Source: Rhizohabitans arisaemae
Lineage (GTDB): Bacteria; Actinomycetota; Actinomycetes; Streptosporangiales; Streptosporangiaceae
Assembly: GCF_025996515.1 (NCBI RefSeq)
Contig: NZ_BLRH01000034.1
Coordinates: forward strand, 372,001 to 436,000
Direction of reading: 5' to 3'
DNA length: 64,000 nt
Numbering within the stretch: the first letter of the stretch is position 1; each line of letters begins with the position of its first letter. Below the pieces are notes generated by a model. It was not told the DNA's origin, made no database searches, and saw nothing but the letters and a program-made list of their open reading frames with translations. Both the position numbers and the translations under genes were made by a program. Below, piece after piece: positions 9,734-18,148 of the stretch.

Positions 9734-10263
9734 CCACCCTCGTCTTCGTCGTCGACCTTGGACCAGGCCCGCTCACAGGCATCCAGCCAGCGCAGGTCCG
9801 CCTGCAACCGCAGCACGACCCCTTCCAGCAGCAGGCCGGCGCCCGACCTCGCCGGCTCGGCCAGCGCCGCCTGCTGCGCCTCACGCAGGCGGCGCAGCAA
9901 CTCACGGCGCTGCGCCGCCACCAACTCCACCGGGTCGGCCAGCCGGGCCGCGGCGGCGGCGGCGAGCTTGAGATGGAACTCCGCCAGGTCCGGTTTCGGC
10001 CAGCCCACCTCGGCCAGCCAGGCGGTCACCCGTTCCTGCCCGGCCGGCGTGAGCGCGTAGACCTTGCGCTCCGGCCGCTCGGGCAGGCGGTCGGCCCGCT
10101 CACAGACGACGAGCCCCGCTCGCTCCAACCGGGCCAGCGTCACATAGATCTGGCCACGGTTCATCGCCTCACCCAGCGGGCCGAGACTGTGCCGCAGCCG
10201 AGCGTGCAAGCGGTATCCGTGCGACGGCTCCTTGGCGAGCATCGCCAGCACTGCGTCCTGCAT
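9730..10263 (-). CDS. PadR family transcriptional regulator
   Basis: A 177-residue PadR protein with the N-terminal winged helix (MQDAVLAMLAKEPSHGYRLH, then YVTLARLERAGLVVCE) and a C-terminal helical dimerisation region. PadR-like repressors placed first in an ABC exporter operon generally repress it until the exported compound binds. The 4-base overlap with the ATPase gene supports cotranscription. The upstream gap holds AACGGTTGGC and AGCGGTTACC within 30 bases of the start, a loose direct repeat that could be its operator. Confidence 0.9.
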   Translation of the reverse strand: MQDAVLAMLAKEPSHGYRLHARLRHSLGPLGEAMNRGQIYVTLARLERAGLVVCERADRLPERPERKVYALTPAGQERVTAWLAEVGWPKPDLAEFHLKLAAAAAARLADPVELVAAQRRELLRRLREAQQAALAEPARSGAGLLLEGVVLRLQADLRWLDACERAWSKVDDEDEGG

Positions 10264-10527
10264 GGCACCCCTAACGGTTGGCCAATAGATAGCGGTTACC
10301 CGTGAACGGTGTCAAACGCCACACCTGGCGATCTGCCGGACCGGCTCGCCGCCTGCCGGGGGATGGAGGGAAAGGCCGAGGTGATGGGGCGGGGCGGGGG
10401 ACCCGCCCGGCGAGGACGGTGAACCCGCGTGGAAGTCCCCACGGTTCTCATGAACGGCGCCGCGCCGCCGCCGTACCCGGCCCGGGGTATAGCTCCAGCT
10501 AGATAGAGGTTGGACTAGGCTGCTGCG
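10264..10527. promoter_or_regulatory. Divergent intergenic region between PadR operon and soxR
   Basis: This 264-base gap must carry promoters in both directions. Near the PadR start is the loose repeat CGGTTGGC/CGGTTACC. Near the soxR start is the inverted repeat TAGCT-CC-AGCTA (10490-10501), a candidate autoregulatory site. The usual SoxR box CCTCAA-n-TTGAGG is not present. The middle part is plain GC-rich sequence. Confidence 0.35.
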
Positions 10528-11040
10528 ATGACCAATCTCCCTTGGGAAGCCTCCGAGCTCACCGTCGGCCAGCTCGCCACCCGGAGCGGGGTGGCGGTGA
10601 CCGCCCTGCGCTTCTACGAGGACAAAGGGCTCATCCACAGCCGCCGGACCGCGGGCAACCAACGGCGCTACCCGCGGGACACCCTGCGCAGGGTGGCCTT
10701 CATCCGGGTCTCCCAGCGGGTCGGCATCCCGTTGAAGATGATCCGGGAGGCGCTGGCCCGGCTCCCGGACGAACGGACGCCGACCCGCCGGGACTGGGCC
10801 GAGCTGTCGGCCGCCTGGCAGGCCGAACTGGACGACCGCATCGAGCAGCTGAGGCGCCTGCGGGACGACCTCACCGACTGCATCGGCTGCGGGTGCCTGT
10901 CGCTGGGACACTGCAAGCTGTCCAACCCCTTCGACCGGCTCGGCGAGGCCGGACCCGGGCCCAGGCGGCTCCTCACCAAGGTCGACGGCGAGTACGGCGA
11001 GGTCCAGGTGGGCGGAGCGCCGGCGGCGTCGCCGAGTTGA
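10528..11040 (+). CDS. soxR: Redox-sensitive MerR regulator SoxR
   Basis: A 170-residue MerR-family protein. The DNA-binding part begins LTVGQLATRSGVAVTALRFY, followed by the wing and dimerisation helix. The C-terminal CIGCGCLSLGHC (Cys118, 121, 123 and 129) is the C-x2-C-x-C-x5-C ligand set for the [2Fe-2S] cluster of SoxR. Oxidation of that cluster by redox-cycling compounds activates transcription. In actinomycetes SoxR commonly responds to self-made redox-active metabolites and controls exporters or oxidoreductases. It lies divergent from the PadR-ABC exporter, but no standard SoxR box was found there, so its targets may lie elsewhere. Confidence 0.93.
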   Translation: MTNLPWEASELTVGQLATRSGVAVTALRFYEDKGLIHSRRTAGNQRRYPRDTLRRVAFIRVSQRVGIPLKMIREALARLPDERTPTRRDWAELSAAWQAELDDRIEQLRRLRDDLTDCIGCGCLSLGHCKLSNPFDRLGEAGPGPRRLLTKVDGEYGEVQVGGAPAASPS

Positions 11041-11444
11041 GCGCCCGGACCTCCGGCGGCCGGAGCGGTCTCGGGGTGGGACCTCCAGGGGGCCGACAGC
11101 CCTTCCGCGCGAGGCCGGCGGGGTGTTCCGGGGGGCGTCGACGGGGTTTCAAGCAGTCGCGGGAACCGACCGGGACTGCCTGCACGCCATCGGCTTGTTC
11201 TCCAACACCGGCGCCGGACCCACCACCCTCCCCGACGTTCTGATCATCGGTACTGGATCTTGTATCGACTTGGAGGTGGGATTCTCGAGTCCGCCGGGCT
11301 CGGAAAGGGTGGCGGACGGACACCGGACCCGACCAAGGACCCTTGAGTACTCCCGTTCGCGGGAAACCCGACCTGGGCGAGGCCCGGCGCGGCAACGACG
11401 TCCCGGTGGTCGGGGCGCCCGCCGGTGCCTCGGGCCGACGGGCG
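11041..11444. other. Intergenic region, no gene recognised
   Basis: About 400 bases between soxR and the DUF1048 gene, in which no frame has a family motif, a convincing ribosome-binding site or a consistent codon pattern. The stretch near 11220-11300 is distinctly less GC-rich. It probably holds the 3' regions of the two convergent units. Confidence 0.4.
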
Positions 11445-11771
11445 CTACTTTTCGGTCGTACCGGGTTTCCCGCTGATGGACTCCTGATAGACGTCCGCGT
11501 AGGTGCGCGAGTCCTTGATCAGGTCGTCGCAGAAGGCGGCGACGTCGTCGCCGATGATTTCCAGGACTCCCTTGCCGGCCGCGACGCCCTCCTCGAAGAA
11601 GTCGACGATCCCCGGGAGCAGGGGCCCGTCAGGCAAGTCGATCGGCCCGACCTTGAAGAAGTACCTCTGCATCTCCTTGTAGACGATCTGGTAGTCCGGG
11701 GGGAGCGCCTTGACCCGCGCCATGTGCGCCCGCCACTGCTTCTTGCCCTCGATGATGTCCTGGATGCCCAC
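11445..11771 (-). CDS. DUF1048 family protein
   Basis: A 108-residue soluble helical protein of the DUF1048 family (MGIQDIIEGKKQWRAHMARV, then LPPDYQIVYKEMQRYFFK). DUF1048 proteins are encoded next to PadR repressors in many Firmicutes and Actinobacteria; their biochemical role is not established. This is the second of two DUF1048 genes in tandem, one base after the first. The two are related but clearly diverged, so this is an old duplication and they may form a heteromer. Confidence 0.8.
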   Translation of the reverse strand: MGIQDIIEGKKQWRAHMARVKALPPDYQIVYKEMQRYFFKVGPIDLPDGPLLPGIVDFFEEGVAAGKGVLEIIGDDVAAFCDDLIKDSRTYADVYQESISGKPGTTEK

Positions 11772-11772
11772 G

Positions 11773-12129
11773 TCAGCCTCCTAGCCGGCCCAATTTCCTT
11801 GCGACGTTCCTGTTCAACTGCTCGCGCCACCGGTCGCGATAGGTCCGGCTCCTCTCCCCGCCGGCCAGCGCCGCGCAGAAGCCCGCGATGTCGTCACCCA
11901 GCACCTCGTGAACGCTCTGCCCGTCGGCCGCCGTCTCTTCGAGCAGCCCCAGCGCACTGTCGAGAATCGGCATCAGGTTTCGACCTGTGAAGTCCGAGTA
12001 GGGAAAGAGACGACCCTTGATCTCTTCCCACGCCGCCCGGTAGTCGGCCGGCAACGCCCCGGCCCGAACTTCGAACGCCTTCCATTCCCTGGTGAGATCG
12101 CTGCCTGTCAAGGTCTCCCAGAAGTTCAT
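11773..12129 (-). CDS. DUF1048 family protein
   Basis: A 118-residue protein beginning MNFWETLTGSDLTREWKAFE, with LPADYRAAWEEIKGRLFPYS matching the equivalent segment of the downstream DUF1048 paralogue. ATG 12129 is chosen because GGAGGGCGGGAG precedes it and it overlaps the PadR stop by 4 bases. The PadR-DUF1048-DUF1048 order is a recurrent operon type, and the products are thought to act with or downstream of the PadR switch; function is unknown. Confidence 0.8.
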   Translation of the reverse strand: MNFWETLTGSDLTREWKAFEVRAGALPADYRAAWEEIKGRLFPYSDFTGRNLMPILDSALGLLEETAADGQSVHEVLGDDIAGFCAALAGGERSRTYRDRWREQLNRNVARKLGRLGG

Positions 12130-12452
12130 CTCCCGCCCTCCTTGAGCTGGTCGATCCGTGATCTGACGTACTCCCATTTCGCCCAGAACGTCGCGAGTTC
12201 TTCGCGCCCCGCGTCGTTGAGCGCATAGAACTTGCGCGGCGGGCCCAGTCCGGACGGTCGTTTCGTCACCTGGACGAGCCCGTTCCTCTCCAGTCGCAGC
12301 AGGATGGTGTAGACCGTCCCCTCGACGACGTCGGCGAAGCCGAGTTCGTGCAGCCGGCGCGTGATGGCGTACCCGTAGGTCTCCTCGCTGCCGATGATTT
12401 GAAGCACACAGCCCTCAAGCGTGCCCTTCAGCATCTCCGTCAGGTCGTCCAT
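12126..12452 (-). CDS. PadR family transcriptional regulator
   Basis: A 108-residue short PadR protein: MDDLTEMLKGTLEGCVLQII, then YGYAITRRLHELGFADVVEG and a wing ending GPPRKFYALND. Such minimal PadR proteins (about 105-115 residues) repress their own operon. ATG 12452 fits the family start. Immediately upstream lies a perfect 23-bp palindrome (12478-12500), almost certainly its operator. It is the first gene of the PadR-DUF1048-DUF1048 operon. Confidence 0.92.
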   Translation of the reverse strand: MDDLTEMLKGTLEGCVLQIIGSEETYGYAITRRLHELGFADVVEGTVYTILLRLERNGLVQVTKRPSGLGPPRKFYALNDAGREELATFWAKWEYVRSRIDQLKEGGR

Positions 12453-12477
12453 CGTGGATCCTCTTCCGCCTCCCCCT

Positions 12478-12500
12478 AGTACTCGGTGGCACCGAGTACT
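12478..12500. promoter_or_regulatory. Perfect palindromic operator upstream of the PadR-DUF1048 operon
   Basis: Inverted repeat with 10-bp arms AGTACTCGGT and ACCGAGTACT and a 3-base spacer, 25 bases before the PadR start. There is no mismatch. A second partial half, TAGTAGTAC, abuts it. Position and symmetry fit an autoregulatory PadR operator. Confidence 0.75.
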
Positions 12501-12771
12501 ACTACACGGTACCACAGACTAGTGGCCCACGGCACCGCGTGATGTCGGCGCCTCGCCGAGAGGGTCGCCTTCCCGCCTCCGGCCCGTGGTTGTGCCGGTT
12601 TGGATACAGGACACCCCGGCCACCGGGCCCCGAATCCGGCCTGCCTGCGCCCGAACCGGAAACCTCGCCGGCGCCTCCACCGACCTCGCGCGGAAGGGTC
12701 GAACGAGGGTTTCCCCCCATTGCGACCCACCCCGTCTTCGCGCGGTCGGGTGCACCGGGTTTGACCGCAAT

Positions 12772-12789
12772 AGATTAAGATCTTAATCT
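12772..12789. promoter_or_regulatory. Perfect palindrome upstream of the TetR gene
   Basis: The 18-base self-complementary stretch built on GATTAAGATCTTAATC (12773-12788) ends 7 bases before the TetR GTG start. It is strikingly AT-rich for this genome. It is well placed to be an autoregulatory TetR operator covering the transcription start. Confidence 0.75.
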
Positions 12790-12796
12790 TACGGTT

Positions 12797-13417
12797 GTGC
12801 CCCGACGTGCCGACCCGGCCGAGCGACGCCGTCAAGTCGCCGAAGCCCTGCTCAGAGTCGTGGAAGCCGACGGACTCGACGCGGCCAGCCTCCCGGCCGT
12901 CGCCCGTGAACTCGGCGCCACCACCGGGCTGGTGCAGAAGTACTTCCGCAGCAAGGACGAACTCCTGCTGTTCGCGGCCGGACACCTCGGCGACCTGGCC
13001 CGGACCCGGGTCCACCGCGCCCTCACCGAGGCCGGGGACGTCGGGATCGAGGAGATGCTCCTGCGTGGGATGAGCGTGGTCGCCGGAGCGCACCCGGACA
13101 CGCGGGACGCCGAGGGCCGGATCTGGCTGGCCTTCGTCGCCCGGGCGGCGTTCCACCCGGGGCTGCGCGAACTCCACCTCGCCGGAGCCCGGGAGATCCG
13201 CGACCGATGCCGGAACGCCTTGGCGGAGGCCGTCCGGCGCGGCGAGGCCGACCCCGACCTCGACGTCCAGGCCGCGGCGACCGCGCTGGCCGCCTTCGCC
13301 GACGGCCTCGCCCTTCAACGGGCTCTCGAACCCGAACAGTTCACCGCGGCCGTCGTCCGCGGGCTCCTCCGCGGCTGTCTGGACAAGATCTTCGCCGCCA
13401 ACGGAGGACCGAAGTGA
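12797..13417 (+). CDS. TetR/AcrR family transcriptional regulator
   Basis: A 206-residue TetR protein starting at GTG 12797 (MPRRADPAERRRQVAEALLR). The helix-turn-helix is LPAVARELGATTGLVQKYFR, with the family's usual YF just after the recognition helix. The C-terminal half is a helical ligand and dimerisation domain. It overlaps the GAP-family gene by 4 bases, so the two form an operon; the perfect palindrome just upstream is a likely self-operator. Because the palindrome nearly touches the start codon, the transcript may be leaderless. Confidence 0.92.
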   Translation: MPRRADPAERRRQVAEALLRVVEADGLDAASLPAVARELGATTGLVQKYFRSKDELLLFAAGHLGDLARTRVHRALTEAGDVGIEEMLLRGMSVVAGAHPDTRDAEGRIWLAFVARAAFHPGLRELHLAGAREIRDRCRNALAEAVRRGEADPDLDVQAAATALAAFADGLALQRALEPEQFTAAVVRGLLRGCLDKIFAANGGPK

Positions 13418-14118
13418 ACCCGGGAACGCTCCTGGCCCTGATCGGTCTCGCCCTGCTCGACTCCACCAGCATCGGGACGCTGTTCATCCCGGTGTGGCTG
13501 CTGCTTTCACCCGGCCGGATCAACGTCGGCCGAATCCTGGTCTACCTGGGCACCGTCACGGCCTTCTACCTCGGCGCCGGGATACTTCTCACCCTCGGCG
13601 CCGGGCCGGTCATCGAAGCCGTGGGCGAGGCCGTGGACGAACGCACCCTGCTGTGGGGTCAGCTGGCCCTCGGCGCCGGACTGTTCGCGCTGAGCTACCG
13701 CTTCGACCCCAAACGCCGGCCCGCCGGAGGCCGGATCACCCGCTGGCGCGAGCGCGTGACCTCCGACTCCGGTTCACCGACCCTGCTCATGGGCCTGGCC
13801 CTGATCGCGGCGCTGGCCGAGGTCGCCACCATGCTCCCGTACCTGGCGGCCATCGGCCTGATCTCCACCTCGGAGCTGAGCCTGCCCCTCATGATCGCGG
13901 TACTGGCCGGATACTGCCTGGTCATGGTGGTCCCCGCGGTGATCCTGCTCGGAGCGCGGCTCGGCGCCGCGGCCCGGGTCGAGCCGCTGCTGGGCAGGAT
14001 CGACACCTGGATCACCGAAAAGGGCAGCAGCTGGACCGGTTGGGCGCTCGCAATCGTGGGGTTCATGCTCACCGCGAACGCCGCGGTGCTCCTGCGCCTT
14101 CCCCCGTTCTCATGGTGA
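13414..14118 (+). CDS. GAP family (SfLAP-like) integral membrane protein
   Basis: A 234-residue protein with about six transmembrane helices: MNPGTLLALIGLALLDSTSI at the N-terminus, helices near 35-60, 80-95, 125-145, 155-180 and a final one near 205-228. The pattern LLALIGLALLDSTSIGTL belongs to the GAP/sulfolipid-1-addressing protein family of actinobacteria, which is linked to glycolipid export or peptidoglycolipid addressing. The GTG start overlaps the TetR stop, so the pair is regulated together; a substrate cannot be assigned. A longer in-frame upstream extension lies inside the TetR gene and is rejected. Confidence 0.8.
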   Translation: MNPGTLLALIGLALLDSTSIGTLFIPVWLLLSPGRINVGRILVYLGTVTAFYLGAGILLTLGAGPVIEAVGEAVDERTLLWGQLALGAGLFALSYRFDPKRRPAGGRITRWRERVTSDSGSPTLLMGLALIAALAEVATMLPYLAAIGLISTSELSLPLMIAVLAGYCLVMVVPAVILLGARLGAAARVEPLLGRIDTWITEKGSSWTGWALAIVGFMLTANAAVLLRLPPFSW

Positions 14119-14397
14119 CCGCCCATCCGACTTGCCCGCCGCGCGCCCCGGACCGTCCGGCCGCGGCGGGCCGCCACCGTCCGCCGCGGCGGCGTCGCGG
14201 CAGCCGATCGACGGGCAAGTCGCGCGGGGCGCCCCATCCCGGGTCCTGGCCGGGGAATCCTGGCCGGGGCGGGGTGCCGACGCGTGATCGTCCCGCTGCG
14301 CGGGGAAGAGCTGAGCGCGGATGAACGACGTCCCGGCAATCCGCCGCTTAGGATGATTTATCCACCATCGATCGACACCGATGCCTCGGAGCAGCGC

Positions 14398-14919
14398 ATG
14401 GCCCCCACTCCGCCCGACCGCCACAGCGGCGAGGAGCTCGTTCTGCGCCCCCCGCGTCACCGGGCGGAGCGGCGCTCGATCGCCTGGTGGACGGTCCAGG
14501 CCGTCGTCACCGTGCTCCCGCCGATCCTCATCCTGGTCCTGCTCGCCGTCCTGATCCCGCCGGCCCGCCCGTGGCTGCTGCTCTCCGCGGCGATCATCGG
14601 CGGCCCCGGCCTGATCTACATCGCCGTGATGCCGATCTGGCGGTTCCGGGTGCACCGCTGGGAAACCACCGGGGACGCGGTGTTCACCCGGGCCGGGTGG
14701 GTGCGCCAGCTGTGGCGGGTCGCCCCGCTGTCCCGGATCCAGACCGTGGACACCGTACGGGGCCCGATCCAGCAGATGTTCGGGCTCTCCACCGTCGTCG
14801 TCACCACCGCCTCCGCCGCCGGCCCGGTCAGAATCGACGGACTCGACCACGAGTTCGCCCGCGGACTGGTGGAGGAACTGACCGTGATCACCCAGGCCGC
14901 CTCCGGGGACGCGACGTGA
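14398..14919 (+). CDS. Bacterial PH domain (YdbS-like) membrane protein
   Basis: A 173-residue protein with two transmembrane helices (WWTVQAVVTVLPPILILVLL and a second near 65-80) followed by one bacterial PH_2 domain, recognised from YIAVMPIWRFRVHRWETT, then VRQLWRVAPLSRIQTVDTVR and GLSTVVVTTASAAGPVRIDG. GGAG six bases before ATG 14398 decides the start. Pairs of small and large PH proteins (YdbS/YdbT) lie at the membrane and in Bacillus affect sensitivity to certain antibiotics. Its stop overlaps the start of the large partner gene. Confidence 0.85.
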   Translation: MAPTPPDRHSGEELVLRPPRHRAERRSIAWWTVQAVVTVLPPILILVLLAVLIPPARPWLLLSAAIIGGPGLIYIAVMPIWRFRVHRWETTGDAVFTRAGWVRQLWRVAPLSRIQTVDTVRGPIQQMFGLSTVVVTTASAAGPVRIDGLDHEFARGLVEELTVITQAASGDAT

Positions 14920-16424
14920 CCGAACCCGGGGAGGACTGGCGACGCCTGGATCCACGCGTCATCGGGGCCACCGGCACCTGGTGCGCACTCCTGATCGCCA
15001 CCGCCGCGGCGATCATGTGGTGGCGGGACGCCCCCTGGTGGCTGCACCTGGCCGTGCCGTTCCCGATCCTCGCCGTCGCGGGCTACGAAGCGCTCCGCTG
15101 GATCAAGACCGCCTACCGACTCACCCCCGAGCTCGTCGAGCTCAGGACGGGCGTCCTGGTACGCAGCCACCGATCGATCCCGCGGCCCCGGGTACGCAGC
15201 GTCGACGTGAGCGCCAACCCGATCCACCGCCTCTTCGGCATCGCCGTCGTCAAGGTCGGCACCGGCCACCACAGCGGCTCCCCGGCGGGCGCCGCCCTCA
15301 CCCTGGACGCCCTCGCCGTACCGGACGCCGACGCGATGCGCCGGAGGCTGATCCGCGGCGCCGACGCCGGCGAGCAGGACGTCGTCGCCCGGATCGACTG
15401 GCGCTGGCTGCGGTTCGCACCCCTGTCCGCCTGGGTGCTCCTGCTGGCCGGCAGCGCCGTGGGCGGCACCTACGAACTGCTGGACATCCTCGGAGCAGAC
15501 CCCGACACCGTGCTCATCCCGCAGCTGTTCTCCTGGCTTGGCACCGTGGACCTGCTCCCGGTCCTCACCCTGTTCGCACTGGCCGTGCTGCTGGTCGGGA
15601 TCGTCGGCGCACTCGGCCTGTACGTCGAGATGTGGTGGGACTTCCGGCTGCTCCGCGAGCCGAACGGCGCCCTGCGCGCCACCCGGGGCCTGTTCGTCAC
15701 CCGCTCGGTCACCCTGGAGGAGGAACGGCTGCGCGGCGTGGAGATCGCCGAGCCGCTGCTGCTGCGCTGGGGCGGCGGCGCCTACACCTACGCGGTGGCC
15801 ACCGGCACGGGCACCGTCGAGGAGGAGAACAGCATCTACAACGCGAGCGCCCTGCTCCCGCCCGCGCCCCTCGGCGAAGCCCACCGGGTCGCCGCGGCGG
15901 TCCTGCGCGAGGAGGAGGACCCCACCGAGGCCGTCCGCCTCATCCCGCACACCCGCCACGCGCTGACCCGGCGCCTGCGCTGGACCCTCGTCACGGGCGC
16001 GGCCCTGGCGGGCCTGCTGATCCTTCTGGGCGTGCTGCTCACCCCGGTGCTCATCACCGTCGGCTGGATCACGGGGGTCGCCGTCTGCGCCGCGGGCATC
16101 CCCTTCTCCTTCGACGCCGCCCGCAACCTGGGCCACGGCGTCACCGGCCGCTACCTGGTCACCAGGCACGGCACCCTCAAACGGCGCACCATCGCCCTGC
16201 GCCGCGACGGCGTGATCGGCTGGACCGTCACCCAGTGGGCCTGGCACCGCCGCTCCGGCCTGTGCAAGGTCACCGCGACCACCGCGGGCGGGCGCGGCGC
16301 CTACCACGTCAAAGACGTGCTGCTCCCCGAAGGCATGCGCTTCGCCGACGAATCCGTCCCCGGCCTCCTCCGGCAGTTCCTGATTCCGGCATCCTCGCAG
16401 CGGGAACAAGAGGAAGCGCCATGA
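14916..16424 (+). CDS. Bacterial PH domain (YdbT-like) membrane protein
   Basis: A 502-residue partner of the preceding gene, starting at GTG 14916 inside the TGA of its neighbour. It contains three bPH_2 modules (about 60-150, 230-320 and 400-490) separated by pairs of transmembrane helices; repeated signatures are SIPRPRVRSVDV, TRSVTLEEERLRGVEI and LKRRTIALRRDGVIGWTV. YdbT-type proteins are about 480-510 residues, so it is complete. The role in actinomycetes is unproven; the family is associated with envelope stress and peptide-antibiotic resistance in Bacillus. Confidence 0.87.
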   Translation: MTEPGEDWRRLDPRVIGATGTWCALLIATAAAIMWWRDAPWWLHLAVPFPILAVAGYEALRWIKTAYRLTPELVELRTGVLVRSHRSIPRPRVRSVDVSANPIHRLFGIAVVKVGTGHHSGSPAGAALTLDALAVPDADAMRRRLIRGADAGEQDVVARIDWRWLRFAPLSAWVLLLAGSAVGGTYELLDILGADPDTVLIPQLFSWLGTVDLLPVLTLFALAVLLVGIVGALGLYVEMWWDFRLLREPNGALRATRGLFVTRSVTLEEERLRGVEIAEPLLLRWGGGAYTYAVATGTGTVEEENSIYNASALLPPAPLGEAHRVAAAVLREEEDPTEAVRLIPHTRHALTRRLRWTLVTGAALAGLLILLGVLLTPVLITVGWITGVAVCAAGIPFSFDAARNLGHGVTGRYLVTRHGTLKRRTIALRRDGVIGWTVTQWAWHRRSGLCKVTATTAGGRGAYHVKDVLLPEGMRFADESVPGLLRQFLIPASSQREQEEAP

Positions 16425-16712
16425 TCGGCTTTGTACCGCTCCGACACCGAGGCGAGTGTTCACCGCATCGATCGAAGCGGCCCGATGAGCCGATCACTCC
16501 CGGCGGACGCTCCGGAGAACCGTCGAGGGCCACCGCCGCCCCGGCCCGCACGATCTCCGCCACGATCCCCTGATCTCACCGACCCGGGTCGACGCCGGGA
16601 ACGCGGCGGTCCTCGCATCGGCGGGGCCAGGGTTTCGCGGCTCCCCGGCCGGGCGGGACAACCCCCGGCTGACATGATCGACCTGGATCGATGGGGGCGA
16701 GGGGGCGATCGG

Positions 16713-17969
16713 GTGGACTCACCGGCGGAACCGGGGAAGTTGAGACGGCACCTGGGCCTGTTCGACGCCGTGGTGGTCGGGCTCGGGTCGATGCTCGGCG
16801 CGGGGGTGTTCGCCGCGCTCGGCCCGGGGGCGCAGGCGGCCGGGGCCGGGCTGATCATCGGGCTCGCGATCGCAGCCGTGGTCGCGTACTGCAACGCGAC
16901 CTCCTCGGCGCGGCTGGCCGCCCGGTATCCGGCCTCCGGCGGCACCTACGTCTACGGGCGGGAACGCCTTGGCGCGTTCTGGGGTTACCTGGCGGGCTGG
17001 GGGTTCGTCGTCGGCAAGACCGCGTCCTGCGCGGCGATGGCGCTCACGGTCGGCTTCTATCTCTGGCCCGAGCGGGCGCACACTGTGGCGGTCGCCGCGA
17101 CGGTCGCACTGACCGCGGTCAACTACCTCGGCGTCCGCAAGGCAGCCTGGCTGACCCGGGCGATCGTCGCCGTGGTCCTGGCGGTGCTCGCCGCCGTGGC
17201 AACCGTCGCCTTCACCGCACCCACGACCGAGGCGGCCCGGTTGCGCATCGGCTCGGACGTCACCGTCGGCGGTGTCCTGCAGGCGGCGGGGCTGCTGTTC
17301 TTCGCCTTCGCCGGGTATGCGCGGATCGCCACCCTCGGGGAGGAGGTCCGCGACCCGGCCCGTACCATCCCGCGCGCCGTCGGCCTGGCTCTCGGCATCG
17401 TCCTCGCCGTCTACGGCGTGGTCGCCGTCGCCGCCCTGGCGGTGCTTGGCCCCGGCGGGCTGGCGGCCGCCGAGGCGCCACTGTCGCAGACCGTACGGGC
17501 CGCAGGCGCGGCCTGGATGGTCCCGGTCGTCGCGGCCGGCGCCGCCGTGGCGGCGCTCGGCTCGCTGCTGGCGCTGATCCTGGGGGTGTCGCGCACCGTC
17601 CTGGCGATGGCCCGCGACCGGCGCCTGCCGCACGGACTCGCCGCCGTCCACCCCCGCTTCGGGGTGCCGCACCGCGCCGAGGCGGCCGTCGGCGCGGTGG
17701 TCGCGGTGCTGGCGGCCACGGCCGATCTGCGGGGGGCGATCGGGTTCTCCTCGTTCTGCGTGCTCGTCTACTACGCCGTGGCCAACGCCTCGGCGTGGAC
17801 GCTCACCCGCGCCGAGGGGCGTCCCGCGCGGGCCGTCCCGGTCGCCGGGGTTGCGGGCTGCCTGGTGCTGGCGTTCGCCCTCCCGGCGACCTCGGTGGTC
17901 TGGGGGGCGGCGGTCCTGGCCGTGGGCGCGGTCTTCTACGGTCTGCGCACCGGGCCGAACCGGTCCTGA
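16713..17969 (+). CDS. APC superfamily amino acid/polyamine permease
   Basis: A 418-residue, roughly 12-helix transporter. The opening LGLFDAVVVGLGSMLGAGVF is the first-helix GxG motif of APC carriers that binds the amino-acid backbone, and FFAFAGYARIATLGEEVRDP is the conserved helix 6-8 segment with the acidic residue. GTG 16713 is chosen because GAGGGGGCG precedes it and family members begin shortly before the first helix; an in-frame ATG at 16674 lacks a ribosome-binding site. It imports an amino acid or amine; the substrate is not readable. It stands alone, without an obvious operon partner. Confidence 0.87.
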   Translation: MDSPAEPGKLRRHLGLFDAVVVGLGSMLGAGVFAALGPGAQAAGAGLIIGLAIAAVVAYCNATSSARLAARYPASGGTYVYGRERLGAFWGYLAGWGFVVGKTASCAAMALTVGFYLWPERAHTVAVAATVALTAVNYLGVRKAAWLTRAIVAVVLAVLAAVATVAFTAPTTEAARLRIGSDVTVGGVLQAAGLLFFAFAGYARIATLGEEVRDPARTIPRAVGLALGIVLAVYGVVAVAALAVLGPGGLAAAEAPLSQTVRAAGAAWMVPVVAAGAAVAALGSLLALILGVSRTVLAMARDRRLPHGLAAVHPRFGVPHRAEAAVGAVVAVLAATADLRGAIGFSSFCVLVYYAVANASAWTLTRAEGRPARAVPVAGVAGCLVLAFALPATSVVWGAAVLAVGAVFYGLRTGPNRS

Positions 17970-18148
17970 TCGGCGCGACGGCCCCGCGAAATCCACGGCG
18001 CGGGTGGTCGGCGACTCCACCGAACACCCGACAGGCAACCGCTCCGACCAGTGGCACACCACCCGCTACCCCTCCCCGTAGACGATCGCTTATGTTCTTC
18101 AGCGCCCTGCCTATGGGGTGGCCCGCTTTCCGCTGCTGGGATGGGTTC

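Noticed and set aside
10041-11400. Antisense frames around soxR and the following gap
   Set aside because: They are shadows of the PadR and soxR genes with no motifs of their own.
16425-16712. Extension of the APC permease to the upstream frame start
   Set aside because: The extra 94 codons are Pro/Arg-rich, without homology to the family, and a good ribosome-binding site precedes GTG 16713.
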